NCBI RefSeq assembly: GCF_029407905.1
Contig: NC_073629.1
Coordinates: forward strand, 56,736,801-56,800,800
DNA: 64,000 nt
Source: Bubalus kerabau
Taxonomy: Eukaryota; Chordata; Mammalia; Artiodactyla; Bovidae
Direction of reading: 5' to 3'
This document shows positions 1 through 11,245 of this stretch, one piece after another (within the stretch, counting starts at the first letter, position 1; each line of letters opens with the position of its first letter). The position numbers and the translations under genes are program-made. The notes under the pieces are model-generated. The model saw only the letters and a program-made list of their open reading frames with translations. It was not told the DNA's origin and ran no database searches.

Positions 1-928
1 TATTGAAATGTTTTTAGAACTGAGCTTTAGCCAACATTTCGTTTGGTTTGAGTCCATATTCTAGACATAAAAAAGCACATTTGTTATACTCAAGCTTTCA
101 TATTTGCCACAAGGCCATCTTCAGTTGTATCCTGTAAATGCTGCCTTCTACTCTCAGGAAACTTGATGCATAGCTAAATGTGCCTATTGGTGTTAATCAT
201 GTTGCCTTACTAATAACCTTTCATTCTGGCCTTAGATGCGAACAGAAAGAACACAGAGTTACATATGGCCCACCTCCAAACTTCTCAAGGTCTCCTCTCA
301 CCAACATGTACCACAGATAAGGGAGTAAAAGAGTCATTGATTGATGCAGGATAAAGAGAGAGAGTTTTTATCATCAACACCCACCAGTCTGGCCATTTGT
401 ATAGGATATTCAGTGAGGTGTAGAAGGTTCTGAAAATAATTTCAAACAAATGGAGGAAGGGAAGGAAGAAAAAAAGGAGTCAAGATTGAAGAAAGTAGGG
501 AAAATTTAACTGAAATTCACCTTTTGCCTTGTGATAGATGTATTTAACATATGACCAAATAGGGTTTTTCCTTTTTCCAGCTTTTCTGGTCTTGTATCAA
601 CTCTGCATATATTTGATGAATGAAGGTATTAAGGCCCCTCTGGAATGACATGGGGAGACGTGAAGTTGAGGGTCAGGGCGTGGATTTTTAAGTATATTCC
701 CTATGGCTGAAATGCTTTCATGCATTTCAGGATTTATGGCTTTTCAGGATTGATATTATTTGAAAACATATATCTAGGATGCTTTAATGAAACTACAGAA
801 GTTTTTTATTCTAAGAAACACCAGTTATTTCTTCCTGTTAAATAAAGCAAGGGGACACCAACAATTTCTTTCTGGAGAATTTATACATTCGCCTTCTCAT
901 CAGTGTGATAAAAGGTGCTAAAGTCAGA
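1..928. other. unique AT-rich non-coding DNA
   Basis: No reading frame resembling a known protein and no recognisable ruminant repeat. One 20-base purine-rich stretch at 485-504 is identical to a segment of the BovB copy at 3818-3837; otherwise nothing assignable. Confidence 0.6.
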
Positions 929-1049
929 AAATCTAGACTTTCAGTTCAGCTCAGTTCAGTTCAGTCCCTCAGTCGTGTCCAACTCTTTGTGACCCCATGA
1001 ATTGCAGCACGCAGACTTCCCTCTGCATCACCAACTCCTGGAGTTCACT

Positions 1050-2770
1050 CAAATTCGGTGATGCCATCCAGCTGTCTCATCCTCTGAGTCCCCTTTTCCT
1101 CCTGCCCCCAATCCCTCCCAGCATCAGAGTCTTTTCCAAAGTACTGGAGTTTCAGCTTTAGCATCATTCCTTCCAAAGAACACCCAGGACTGATCTCCTT
1201 TAGAATGGACTGGTTGGATCTCCTTGCAGTCCATGGGACTCTCAAGAGTCTTCTCCAACACCACAGTTCAAAAGCATCAATTCTTCGGTGCTAAGCTTTC
1301 TTCACAGTCCAACTTTCACATCCATACATGACCACTGGAAAAACCATAGCCTTCACTAGACGGACCTTTGTTGGCAAAGTAATGTCTCTGCTTTTGAATA
1401 TGCTATCTAGGTTGGTCATAACTTTCCTTCCAAGGAGTAAGCATCCTTTAATTTCATGGCTGCAGTCACCATCTGCAGTGATTTTGGAGCCTAGAAAAAT
1501 AAAGTCTGATGCTGTTTCCACTGTTTCCCCATCTATTTCCCATGAAGTGATGGGACCAGATGCCATGATTTTCGTTTTTTGAATGTTGAGCTTTAAGCCA
1601 ACATTTTCACTCTCTTCTTTCACTTTCATCAAGAGGCTTTTCAGTTCCTCTTCACTTTCTGCCATAAGGGTGGTGTCATCTGCGTATCTGAGGTTATTGA
1701 TATTTCTCCCAGAAATCTTGATTCCAGCTTGTGTTTCTTCTAGTCCAGCGTTTCTCATGATGTACTCTGCATGTTAAATAACCAGGGTGACAATATACAG
1801 CCTTGATGTACTCCTTTTCCTATTTGGAACCAGTCTGTTCCATGTCCAATTCTAACTGTTGCTTCCTGACCTGCATACAGGTTTCTCAAGAGGCAGGTCA
1901 GGTGGTCTGGTATTCCCATCTCTTTCAGAATTTTCCAGTTTATTGTAGTCCACACAGGCAAAGGCTTTGGCATAGTCAATAAAGCAGAAATAGATGTTTT
2001 TCTGGAACTCTCTTGCTTTTTCCATGATCCAGCGGATATTGGCAATTTGATCTCTGGTTCCTCTGCCTTTTCTAAAACCATCTGGAACATCTGGAAGTTC
2101 ATGGTTCACGTACTGCTTAAGCCTGGCTTGGAGAATTTTGAGCATTTCTTTACTAGTGTGTGAGATGAGTGCAATTGTGCAGCAGTTTGAGCATTCTTTG
2201 GCATTGCCTTTCTTTGAGATTGGAATGAAAACTGACCTTTTCCAGTCCTGTGGCCACTGCTGAGTTTTCCAAATTTGCTTGCATATTAAATGCAGCACTT
2301 TCACAGCATCATCTTTCAAGATTTGAAATAGCTCAACTGGAATTCCATCACCTCCACTAGCTTTGTTCGTAGTGATGCTTTCTAAGGCCCACTTGACTTC
2401 ACATTCCAGGATGTCTGGCTCTAGGTGAGTGATCACACCATCGTGATTATCTTGGTTGTGAAGATCTTTTTTGTACAGTTCTTCTGTGTATTCTTCTACC
2501 TCTTCTTAACATCTTCTGCTTCTGTTAAGTCCATACCATTTCTGTCCTTTGTCGAGCCCATCTTTGCATGAAATGTTCTCTTGGTTTGTTAATTTTTTTG
2601 AAGAGATCTCTATTCTTTCCCATTCTGTTGTTTTCCTCTATTTCTTTGCATTGATCGCTGAAGAAGGCTTTCTTATCTCTTTTTGCTATTCTTTGGAACT
2701 CTGCATTCAGATGTTTATATCTTTCCTTTTCTCCTTTGCTTTTTGCTTCTCTTCTTTTCACAGCTATTTA
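1050..2770 (-). pseudogene. BovB reverse transcriptase remnant (copy A, 3' part)
   Basis: Minus-strand frames at 2525-2761, 1852-2436 and 1291-1758 give successive pieces of the BovB RT. The middle piece has the FIDYAKAF motif carrying the first catalytic Asp, but the next residues read ACVDY where intact copies have DC.DH. The last piece has the catalytic YADD box at residues 25-28. Frameshifts near 1935 and 2500 and a stop near 1290 break the frame. In the family this domain copies BovB RNA at a nicked target; this copy cannot make the enzyme. Confidence 0.88.
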
Positions 2771-2782
2771 TAAGGCCTCCCC

Positions 2783-3053
2783 CAGAGAAGGCAATGGCAC
2801 CCCACTCCAGTACTCTTGTCTGGAAAATCCCATGGATGGAGGAGCCTGGTAAGGCTGCAGTCCATGGGGTCGCTAAGAGTCGGACACGACTGAGCAACTT
2901 CACTTTCACTTTTCACTTTCATGCATTGGAGAAGGAAATGGCAACCCACTCCAGTGTTCTTGCCTGGAGAATCCTAGGGATGGGGAGCCTGGTGGGCTGC
3001 CATCTCTGGGGTCACACAGAGTCGGACATGACTGAAGTGATTTAGCAGTAGCA
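2783..3053 (+). mobile_element. Bov-A2 SINE inserted in BovB copy A
   Basis: Two BovA monomers in tandem, each starting near a gagaagg.aatggca box and running to the gtcggacacgact/gtcggacatgact box, joined by a cacttt-rich linker; the end is a tagcagtagca tail. It is flanked by a perfect 13-bp TSD, ataaggcctcccc, at 2770-2782 and 3053-3065 (one base shared with the tail). It splits the BovB RT region, so it is younger than copy A. Confidence 0.92.
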
Positions 3054-3205
3054 TAAGGCCTCCCCAGACAGCCATTTTTCTTTTTTGCATTTCTTTTCCA
3101 TGGGGATGGTCTTGATCCCTGTCTCCTGTACAATGTCACGAACCTCAGTCCATAGTTCATCAGGCACTCTATCAGTGGAGAAATAACTCCAGAAAGAATG
3201 AAGGG

Positions 3206-3817
3206 ATGGAGCCAAAGCAAAAACAACACCCAGTTGTGGATGTGACTGGTGATAGAAGCAAGGTCCGATGCTGTAAAGAGCAGTATTGCATAGGAACATG
3301 GAATGTTAGGTCCATGAATCAAGACAAATTGGAAGTGGTCAAACAGGAGATGGCAAGAGTGAACATCGACATTCTAGGAATCAGTGAACTAAAATGGACT
3401 GGAATGGGTGAATTTAACTCAGATGAATATTATATCTACTACTGCGGGCAGGGGTTCTATGAAGACCTACAAGACCTTTTAGAACTAACACCCAAAAAAG
3501 ATGTCCTTTTCATTATAGGGGACTGGAATGCAAAAGTAGGAAGTCAAGAAACACCTGGAGTAACAGGCAAATTTGGTCTTGGAATTTGGAATGAAGCAGG
3601 GCAAAGGCTAATAGAGTTTTGCCAAGAGAAAGCATTGGTCATAGCAAACACCCTCTTCCAACAACACAAGAGAGGACTCTACACATGGACATCACCAGAT
3701 GGTCAACACCAAAATCAGACTGATTATATTCTTTGCAGCCAAAGATGGAGAAACTCTATACAGTCAGCAAAAACAAGACCGGGAGCTGACTCTCCTTATT
3801 GGCAAATTCAGACTTAA
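3206..3817 (+). pseudogene. BovB endonuclease fragment, 203 codons (copy A, inverted 5' part)
   Basis: AP-type endonuclease that in BovB nicks the insertion site. Visible: TWN at residues 31-33, the SELKW box with catalytic Glu near residue 61, GDWN at 105-108 and DYILC at 173-177. Between residues 82 and 83 an in-frame block of about 180 nt is missing compared with copy B (19130-19309). After residue 194 a 17-nt deletion removes the Ser-Asp-His catalytic motif and shifts the frame. The start at 3206 is the MEPKQKQ start I recognise for this family. Lies inverted relative to its own RT. Inactive. Confidence 0.87.
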
Positions 3818-3904
3818 ATTGAAGAAAGTAGGGAAAACCACTAGACCATTCAGGCATGACCTAAATCAAATCCCTTATGATTATACAGTGGAAACCTAGG
3901 CTTT

Positions 3905-4241
3905 ATCTGATTATATCTACTAACTATGATACCTGAACCAATTATTTAAACACTCAAAATATTTGTCCCCATCTATACAAAGTGAGAAAGTTGAATTATA
4001 TGATCTCCACGTTTACGTGTATTCATGAAGATTTAAGCCTTCAACTGTAATCAATTCTATGAGTTCTCTCAGTAATTATGCCCCAAATTTTGATGAACTG
4101 TGTATTTCTATATAACAAATAGAGGCCAGCTTATGAATTGAGGGATTCTGTGAATGCAACTCTTTTTGTAATAAACATCATTGTCTCATCCACGCAAGAG
4201 TCAACCTAAATCTCAGTTTTCCAATAACTGCCTACAGCTCT

Positions 4242-4245
<4 letters not shown>
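3905..4245. other. unique non-coding DNA
   Basis: AT-rich sequence between BovB copy A and the (GT)n microsatellite. No gene or repeat recognised. Confidence 0.6.

Positions 4246-4278
<33 letters not shown>
4246..4278. repeat. (GT)n microsatellite
   Basis: Uninterrupted GT dinucleotide tract of about 16.5 units. Likely length-polymorphic. Confidence 0.97.
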
Positions 4279-4279
<1 letters not shown>

Positions 4280-4789
4280 ACATGGCACACCTGTGTTAAG
4301 CACCATCCAGTTGAGCATATAGTCATTTCAGTGCACAATTCCCTTAAAATTGATCTAATGCAGGAGTAAGGAAAGCTCTACCACCACCTTTGACTATCCT
4401 TGGACTTAGAGAAATGTCTTTAGGTTACAATTCGTCAAAGAAACATAATATGGTTTAGAGTTTTCCTTTTCTTTTTTTTCTAACTACTCCATTGGACATC
4501 TTTGTCATTTGAAATGAAAGCAGGTAGAGAACGAGAGCAAAATCACCTCTTATATTAAAGTATTGAGTTTTTACAGGATAATGTTCACATTTCCCCTTTA
4601 AGAATAACATAGATACTGAAACTGTTTACCTTCTGTTTTTAACCCTCTTGCTGCTGGGGGGAGGGGAGGGTCGGGATTTAATCAGAATGCCATCAAGTTT
4701 ATTTAGTAAGAAATGTAGAGAAGCGGCAACAGCTGAACAATATTCTTTATCAATGTGATGGGGAAGGAGAGGCTGTCTGACGAGCATTC
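4279..4789. other. unique non-coding DNA
   Basis: AT-rich, no repeat or coding signal. A short G-rich patch (ggggggaggggaggg type) occurs near 4657-4671. Confidence 0.55.
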
Positions 4790-5240
4790 TTTTCATAGTT
4801 TGTAGCTCTAAAAGTAGCCAGTTAATTAGACTCCATGGTTACTGCTATTGTAATATCTGCTTATTTGAAGTGCAAAGATAATCATCAATTGTACACTCTT
4901 GACTACACTATTAATGGCTCTAATCCCCACATTGTGTTTACATTTTGCTTGGTAACAAACACTTAGCTATTGTTGTTTTTAACATGTAGTAATTTGGTGA
5001 ATACTGTCTCTATGCAATGCCCTTGCCATTTCATTCTGCAGTATTAAGTGTTGTTTTTCCAGTGAGGTCTTGAAATGTGGGGCATTATGTATGAGTTATG
5101 CTAATTTGTTAGGGCAATGAATACATTAATTTCATTAGTAAATGGCCTCAAAGCAATAATTACCAGTGTAGGTGTGTCAGAAGCGATCATGTTCAGTTTT
5201 GCCACTTAATTATTAAGATTTTGTTCTGAGGGGCCCAGAT
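4790..5240. promoter_or_regulatory. candidate conserved non-coding element
   Basis: Repeat-free and non-coding, dense in TAAT cores (for example ttaatta near 4820, cattaatgg near 4910, ttaattatt near 5207), a FOX-like tgtttac near 4936 and an octamer-like atgctaat near 5099. Such clusters are typical of developmental enhancers, but function and conservation are inference; motif density alone is weak in AT-rich DNA. Confidence 0.3.
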
Positions 5241-6840
5241 TTGACATCCAGCTTCAATTTAGCCATAAATAAAACCCAGAAATATGTAGGGATGAAGAAA
5301 TGAAGCCAAGAACATGTTTTGTACTTACATTCTTCCACTTTTTGTCCAATTGTGACTGCCAATTAGATGCAAAATAATTAGTGTCGTATACCCCCCAAAA
5401 GCACATTTTATTAAAAATAGCAATTTTATTTTCTTGATTCCCTTCCCTGCCTTTCATAGCTGGATTTTAAATTATCCACAAAACAGTATGTAATTTGTTA
5501 GGAAGAATTCCATTTAGAATTGTTGTCTACAGTTCTTCCTTAAAGCTAAAGTCACTTTATTTTTTTTTAATAAATGGAATTTTCCTCTAATGGATTAATT
5601 GGCTCCCTGAGCCTGTTATATTATTATACTACTTGAACCATTTGTGGCTAAGCTGTAATGGTAGAACCTATATTCCAGTATTAATTTCCACAAAAATCTG
5701 ACATTCTTTTTATAATCATGCACCTGTTGGAACCATTTAATGCATCTCCATTTGCTGAAATGATGTGTGAAGGTCATTTAAAACTGAGCGATCACTCAGG
5801 CTGTTTATGGAATCTTGGAATATTAAACCATTCTCAGTGTCTTGATGTTCTGTTCTAATGCGAAAATAATACTCTTCCAAATTTTTGGAGGAAGGAAATA
5901 CAGTGGAGTTGGAGAAGCAGATGGCACATATGTACAAAGAAAGGATGTGTGAGACCTACCAGGGAAAGGCACGAAGCAAACAAAGGCTCAGAATATGAGA
6001 GAAGAGGTCATTACAGAAGTAAACACTGGAAAGGAGCTGCAAGAATGCTTACTGCCATCAGGGTTTAATAAGTCAAAAAAGCTTGAGTCGTTCCTGCAAG
6101 GGACTGTTGTCAAATCAAAGACAAACAATAGTCCTAGACAGAATAGTGGTGATGGTGAGGATGGAGCTGACCAGCTAAAAAGACGATTAATAGGCGCTGC
6201 TTCTGTTCTCCTATTCAGTTTTCCATGTGGTGACTCTGCATTACAGCCTCTAAGTTCCACCTGCCTTTAGCTTTGGCAGCGTTTTTACTTTTTAATGCTT
6301 TTAGACTTCAACCAGATTCTTGTAATTTGACCCTGGGATGCCATGTGCTCCAAACCATCCTACCCTCAGGATTTCGAAAAGACAGAATTTTTTTAATCCA
6401 AAATAAAGTTGAATTTACCTGGATGGATAACCAGCATTGAGTGCTATTGGTTTTCACAGCTCACAGAAGTTTGGGCAAAGATCCTACAGTCTGTCAACTT
6501 GCAATGGTGGTCCTCAGTGTTAAGGATTGTTTGAAAAAGATCTTTCCCCCCCCCTTAAATTAATACATGAGTCCAAACTTTAGATTTAATTCTGATTTAT
6601 ACTAGCAGGGTCTAGAAATAATGTAAAGCTGTTTGATTAATATTAATTTATCTTGACTAGGATCATTGGCAATGATTTTGACTTGTTTAGCTATTGCTAC
6701 ATTGACTCATGTTTACAGACATGAAAGGCTGTTCTGTGAAATGTACTCAGACGTATGAATGAACATGTCTGCAAACCTGTCACAGGGCAAGAACCCAACT
6801 AATATTAATTATCATTGTTACTACTATTAATGATGTTATC
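5241..6840. other. unique non-coding DNA
   Basis: Repeat-free 1.6 kb. Frames of 60-91 codons here (for example at 5995-6270 on either strand) show no recognisable domain and look like chance. Confidence 0.55.
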
Positions 6841-6950
6841 AAATGGCAATCCACTGCAGTATATTTACCTGGGAAATCCCATGAACAGAAGATCCTGGCA
6901 GGCTATAGTCTTTGGGGTCGAAAAGAGTCGGACACGACTTAGCAACTAAA
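6841..6950 (+). mobile_element. BovA monomer / truncated Bov-tA SINE
   Basis: Runs from aatggcaatccactgcag to the gtcggacacgact box and the tagcaact end. The tRNA-like head is absent and the preceding sequence is unrelated, so the copy is 5'-truncated. No clear TSD. Confidence 0.8.
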
Positions 6951-7031
6951 CAATATCAGAGCAGCATAAAAACCTAGGCCCATACATGAAGGGATATGTG
7001 CCTGCCCCAGCTCTTGACGAGTGTTCAGATA

Positions 7032-7111
7032 TTGGGTTGGCCAAAAATTCGTTTGAGTTTTTCTGTTACATCACATGGATGTGGACCGAATGAACTTACT
7101 GGCCCTCACAA
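7032..7111. mobile_element. short mariner-type MITE with TA duplication
   Basis: The left end ttgggttggccaaaaattcg and the right end, read in reverse complement, ttgtgagggccagtaagttc, are diverged terminal inverted repeats. The 80-bp unit is bounded by TA at 7030-7031 and 7112-7113. The ttgggttggccaaaa terminus is that of mariner-derived elements known in cattle. No transposase. The exact family name is not assigned. Confidence 0.65.
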
Positions 7112-7113
7112 TA

Positions 7114-7531
7114 GTATGGCCATTGCTTATATTAACACTGTTGCAAATTCTCTGGTGAATGGGTCTTCTCAACTTAATGGTTTCCTGCAGAGATTTGAAG
7201 TATTCACCCAACTCCCTAAATGGCCTTCAGTTGTTTGCCAATATTCTTTTTCTTGCACTTTCACTTTTTTTTTTCCTTTTCCTCCAAAGCTCCCTCAGTT
7301 ACAGTCATATTTGTCACATCGATGATAGCCCTGAACTGTTCCTATTTGTCCCCATGTCCTCAAGGGCACAGGCAAACACTTAGCTCTGACCTGTACTGAA
7401 AACCCTACACAGTAAAGTTGGGACCAACTGATTTTAAGGAGAAATACCCAAAAGGGCTTAAACTCTGAATACTATTCCCTGAAAACTTTTTTCTAGCCTG
7501 TCACAAAGTACATAAATTACTACTACATATT
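7114..7531. other. unique non-coding DNA with T-rich stretch
   Basis: A pyrimidine run sits near 7262-7287. Frames at 6996-7325 and 7159-7383 are low-complexity and not credible genes. Confidence 0.55.
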
Positions 7532-7741
7532 TTGAGTGCTACTATACACCATCAACTGTGCTCTTTACATAATTTTATATTTAATAATCACTAACTTCTA
7601 GGTATAAATACTATTGCTCCTTTAGGGATGATAAAACTGAGATTTGGAGAAAGTTTGAGTTACTTGCCCACATATAGCTGGTAAGTATTGAAATATTTAT
7701 TTAAGGCCAAATGTGACTCTAAAGCCATTCTCTTAACTACT
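7532..7741 (-). mobile_element. MIR SINE (minus strand)
   Basis: In reverse orientation it shows the MIR order: the gagtgct.actat start, a diverged mid-section, the gataaaactgag and acttgcccacatatagctggtaag core, and an end near attctcttaacta, the MIR 5' box complement. Heavily diverged. Confidence 0.75.
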
Positions 7742-10700
7742 TCTTATTCCCTTTCCACAACATTTATAGATTCTTCCTATTTGAGTCAAATACACCATTC
7801 AAAATCATTCAAACGTAAGCCCTGGAACACTGCAGGGAAAGAAAAATAAGGTAAGTTCTACCAGCATGTGAAACCTATTTTTCCTGGTCCTCCATTTTTT
7901 TTTTAAGTGGAGACATACCATTAATATGAAAAACGCCACAAACCTTCAAGCTAATGACACAAAGATGGTGGGCTTATCCATGCAGTTGTGAGGCATGCTT
8001 ATCCATCTCACGTTTTTTGTCCTCTGGGGTTTATCTTCTAATCCAAGCATCAAAGAAATATGATGATGCTAGCAGGTAGACTCCAGAAGATTCCAAAAGA
8101 TCAACTCAGTTAATAATGTTGCACTTAAGACCATAGCAAATGTCTTGCAGAAGTCACCTCCTTTCAGGGTGTTAAGTGGTTGCCAATATGTGGGCTCCAG
8201 GCTCCTGGGAAACAGCAGAGTGAATGGCAGAGGTGAGTGAAGCAAAAGCCAAGGATTATCTCAAATAGCATTATATTTCATAGAGATGCATTTATTTTAT
8301 TTCAATGTATTTTCACAAGTCTAAAGAGGTGGATGTGCTTAATAACACACATTTGAAAACACATATATGGAGGATCATGAGACTTCATAACAAATTAAAT
8401 GGTTTTCCCAAAAGAAAAGATGGAAAACCATTGAATTCCATATTCTAGCCTCAAGAATTAAGTTAAGCAGGAAACAGAAATATAGGTACCAAAGGGTACT
8501 CTAGCTCTCTTTGATGAAAGAATGTGTCCATTGAGTCTTCAGTTTCTGAAACAAATAGTGGACTTTTACAGTTTTATATAGAAAAAAGCAGGTCCAATTA
8601 TAGGAAAATGGAAACAAAAACAACAAAGACAAAGAGAGAGTAAGTAGTTTCTACCATCCATTTATCCTGCAATTTCTGCTAATGTCACTGCCCTTATCTT
8701 TAAGCTACCTTAAATTTAGTCAAAGGAAAGATACCTCCCAGAATTAAACCAAGTCATATGAAAAGGAAACCCACAACAGACACCTTTGTCTTCGTGTCTT
8801 ACCTTCTTGCGCACTATTAGCAGCAGCATGCTGTCTACTGTGCTTTGTGCGATATTCTTCAAGGAGGAGAGCTGGAGAGAGCTAGATCCAGGGACTGAGT
8901 GTCCAGTGAGAGTCTCTTGGCTCTTAGGCCCTGGAAACATAGCTTGGATTCATAACAGATAGCCCCTAATACCCAGCCACCATATCGTATCATCTCAGAT
9001 TCATCTAATTCCCAATACACCTGGCACCTCCTAGGTTACCCTCTTGTTCCATCATATTTGAAAACGGTCCCAACCCCTGAAGCATTAAATATGGCTCAGC
9101 AGCCAGAGCCTGCCTTAGCATTTACCATGTCCTGGATTCCAGGAGGAGAGCCGTCTGTCCTGCCAGGATTGCCACACTCTCTTTACAGAGATCTCTAAGT
9201 TGTCATGAAAGTCAGCCCACAGATCTCTACCAGGTGGGCAATCTGCTCACTGGGAAGACAGCACAACTGTCTTTCTGGCCTATGACATCCAGAAGTCATG
9301 CAACGTTTTGCTGGTGGAGCTAGAATGTGAATCTAGAACTTGTTAAACAGTTTGTCTCTCTGCTTATTCGCTTGGATTTAGATGAAATCTGAACTTCTGA
9401 ATTTTAAATTAATATTTATGGCACAATTTAATACACATTTAGTAATGTAAAGAATCTGATTGAAAGATGTGGTTTGCACATAAGCCCCACCAGAAACTCA
9501 TTTACTAACAGAATCCAACTCTAAGTAAAATAAACAGCTTTGCTTTCTACTGACATTTTATAACCACCTTAAGGGAAAGGTGGAGAGGGGAATTGGGTTT
9601 CCATGTGGATTTAATTCAAGAACTTCCCGAGAAAGTGCTTGAAGGCAATACAGTAGTGAGCCAACTTTCTTCTGTTAAGTCACAAAAAAATAGATTGTAC
9701 CAAATAGAGGGGATCAACCACAGCTGCAAAGAGGAAATTTAGAATTATCATCATACCAGTATCAGAAGGTCCTTTATGTTTATAGCTTCATAAAAGTTCA
9801 CAGTTAGAGTATTTGCTGCCAACTAATAAAAAAGTAATGAAAAATTTTGCAGATTTTTTGTGTAGACAGCAGTTACCTAATCCCCAAATCCTGATGAATT
9901 CATATATTCAAAATATTTAAAAGGCAAAATATACCCAAGAATTTATTTGTGATCCCTTTAAAGGCATGGGTCTTAACCTCATTAATAGATGAGGAATGAC
10001 TATATTGTTTGGCTGTACATCAATATGTGTTTGAAAATAAATTCTGGTTCCTTTATGGCCCAAACATTCGAAAAGCCATAATTAAGCAATGACACTCCAG
10101 GGTGGATGTTATTAGGTAAAAATGAAGGCCTTGTCCCTTTAATGCCCCTTGATGTGTGTTATTACCCAGGAACCCCCTGGTTTCCATGTCTTTTTGTGTT
10201 TATAAAGGAGGTCTCTTTTACATTTATTTTTTTAATGAATTCTAACAAGAGGGCTTTTGTGTTTATTGTACTAAACACATCCATCCATTTGTGGAAAAAT
10301 AGTTCCTATTGGAAGGGTGAAAGAAGGCAAACTGAAAGCAAGTGCTTGAAAATATTTTTTCTGCTATTTTTGGTGCTGAGTTTTTTTCCCCTAGTGTATT
10401 TTTAATACGAAAGTGCAGACACCTTCCGTGTGTTTCATAAGTTTCTCCATGTCTCCCTTCCTGTTCACATCACTCTCTGAGCCCTGCACCATCAGCTGGC
10501 CTGGTCTGTCTAGTAAGCTTTAGCCTCAAACAGATTGCCCTTAACCTTTTCTTTTCATTAGAGAGCACAAAGCAGGAGGCGGTGGGGGAGGAGGGGGATG
10601 AAAACTGGAGGTGTTTCAAGAGTCTGTACTGTATTATGCCACTATATGAAAAAGTCATAGAGTTTAAAATGAAAGGTGAAGTATGGTGCTTGAGATCTGG

Positions 10701-10865
10701 CATGAAAATTCATTGCTGTGTAGAGCTCACAAAAATCTGTATATAAATGTTGCTATTATTATTTATGAATAATACTTATATGACAAGGCTTCTTCTTTAG
10801 TTAATTATTTGTGTGAAGGCCTAAGTACATTCAGCTATTATTATTATTTATAAAAGCTGTATGTT
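7742..10865. other. unique non-coding DNA, 3.1 kb
   Basis: No ruminant repeat and no convincing exon. The 74-codon frame at 8716-8940 (minus) and the 99-codon frame at 10106-10405 have no recognisable domain, and the latter is Phe-rich low complexity. About 9980-10350 looks like well-kept single-copy DNA but carries no identifiable feature. Confidence 0.5.
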
Positions 10866-11060
10866 TATAGAGTGCCATTGGCCAGTCTCAACATACTTTA
10901 CATATACTATCTCAGTTAATCTCGCCATAACTAACGTATATAGACACGAGTTATAGCTGGTAACTGATCCCAAGTCATAGAGCTTGTGAGTAATGAGGAG
11001 AGACTCCTGCCCAGGTCAGTCAGATCAAGAGCCCAATATCTTAACTAGTTCACTCCATAA
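10866..11060 (-). mobile_element. MIR SINE (minus strand)
   Basis: Recognised by gagtgccattggcc, acatactttacatatact, the ccaagtcatagagcttgtgag core and the closing atcttaacta box. Diverged. Confidence 0.6.
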
Positions 11061-11107
11061 ATCATTGCCATCCTTAGACTCATGTTAGATAAGTAAATAA
11101 AGAGTAG

Positions 11108-11245
11108 CATTTTCCAGCTGAAGAAATCGAGGCTGGAAGAAAACAATTAACTTATAAATGTCACATAGCTATCCAGCAGTGGACCAGGGAAAGCAAAGCC
11201 GACGTTTCTGAATATGGCTCACTGCCTTGACCGCAAAACCACGTA
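11108..11245 (-). mobile_element. MIR SINE fragment (minus strand)
   Basis: Begins at cattttccagctgaagaaatcgaggctgg, continues through gtcacatagctatccagcagtgg and ends at ccttgaccgcaaaacca. It follows another MIR in the same orientation, so two old copies lie side by side. Confidence 0.6.

Larger units (their letters stand above)
929..3904 (-). mobile_element. BovB LINE copy A, twin-primed (5' inversion), with flanking TSD
   Basis: The 3' part (942 to about 3173) lies on the minus strand and ends in the (CTGAA)n-type BovB tail, read here as TTCAG repeats. The 5' part (about 3171-3891) lies on the plus strand. Both belong to one element: the flanks aaatctagacttt (929-941) and aaacctaggcttt (3892-3904) match at 11 of 13 positions, as expected for an old TSD. 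About 33 nt of BovB present in copy B (18640-18672) are missing between the two parts, and the joint shares a few bases. This is the classic outcome of twin priming during target-primed reverse transcription. A Bov-A2 later inserted at 2783-3053. Confidence 0.88.

Noticed and set aside
2683..3045. 120-codon plus-strand frame as a gene
   Set aside because: It crosses the antisense strand of BovB and the sense strand of the inserted Bov-A2.
4246..4278. CRISPR-like repeat
   Set aside because: Plain GT microsatellite without spacers, in a mammalian context.
5995..6270. 91-codon frame as a small gene
   Set aside because: No recognisable domain, no splice or polyadenylation context, and a similar-length frame on the other strand.
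8716..8940. Possible exon on the minus strand
   Set aside because: Some non-repetitive residues, but no domain, no consistent splice-site pair and no neighbouring exon.
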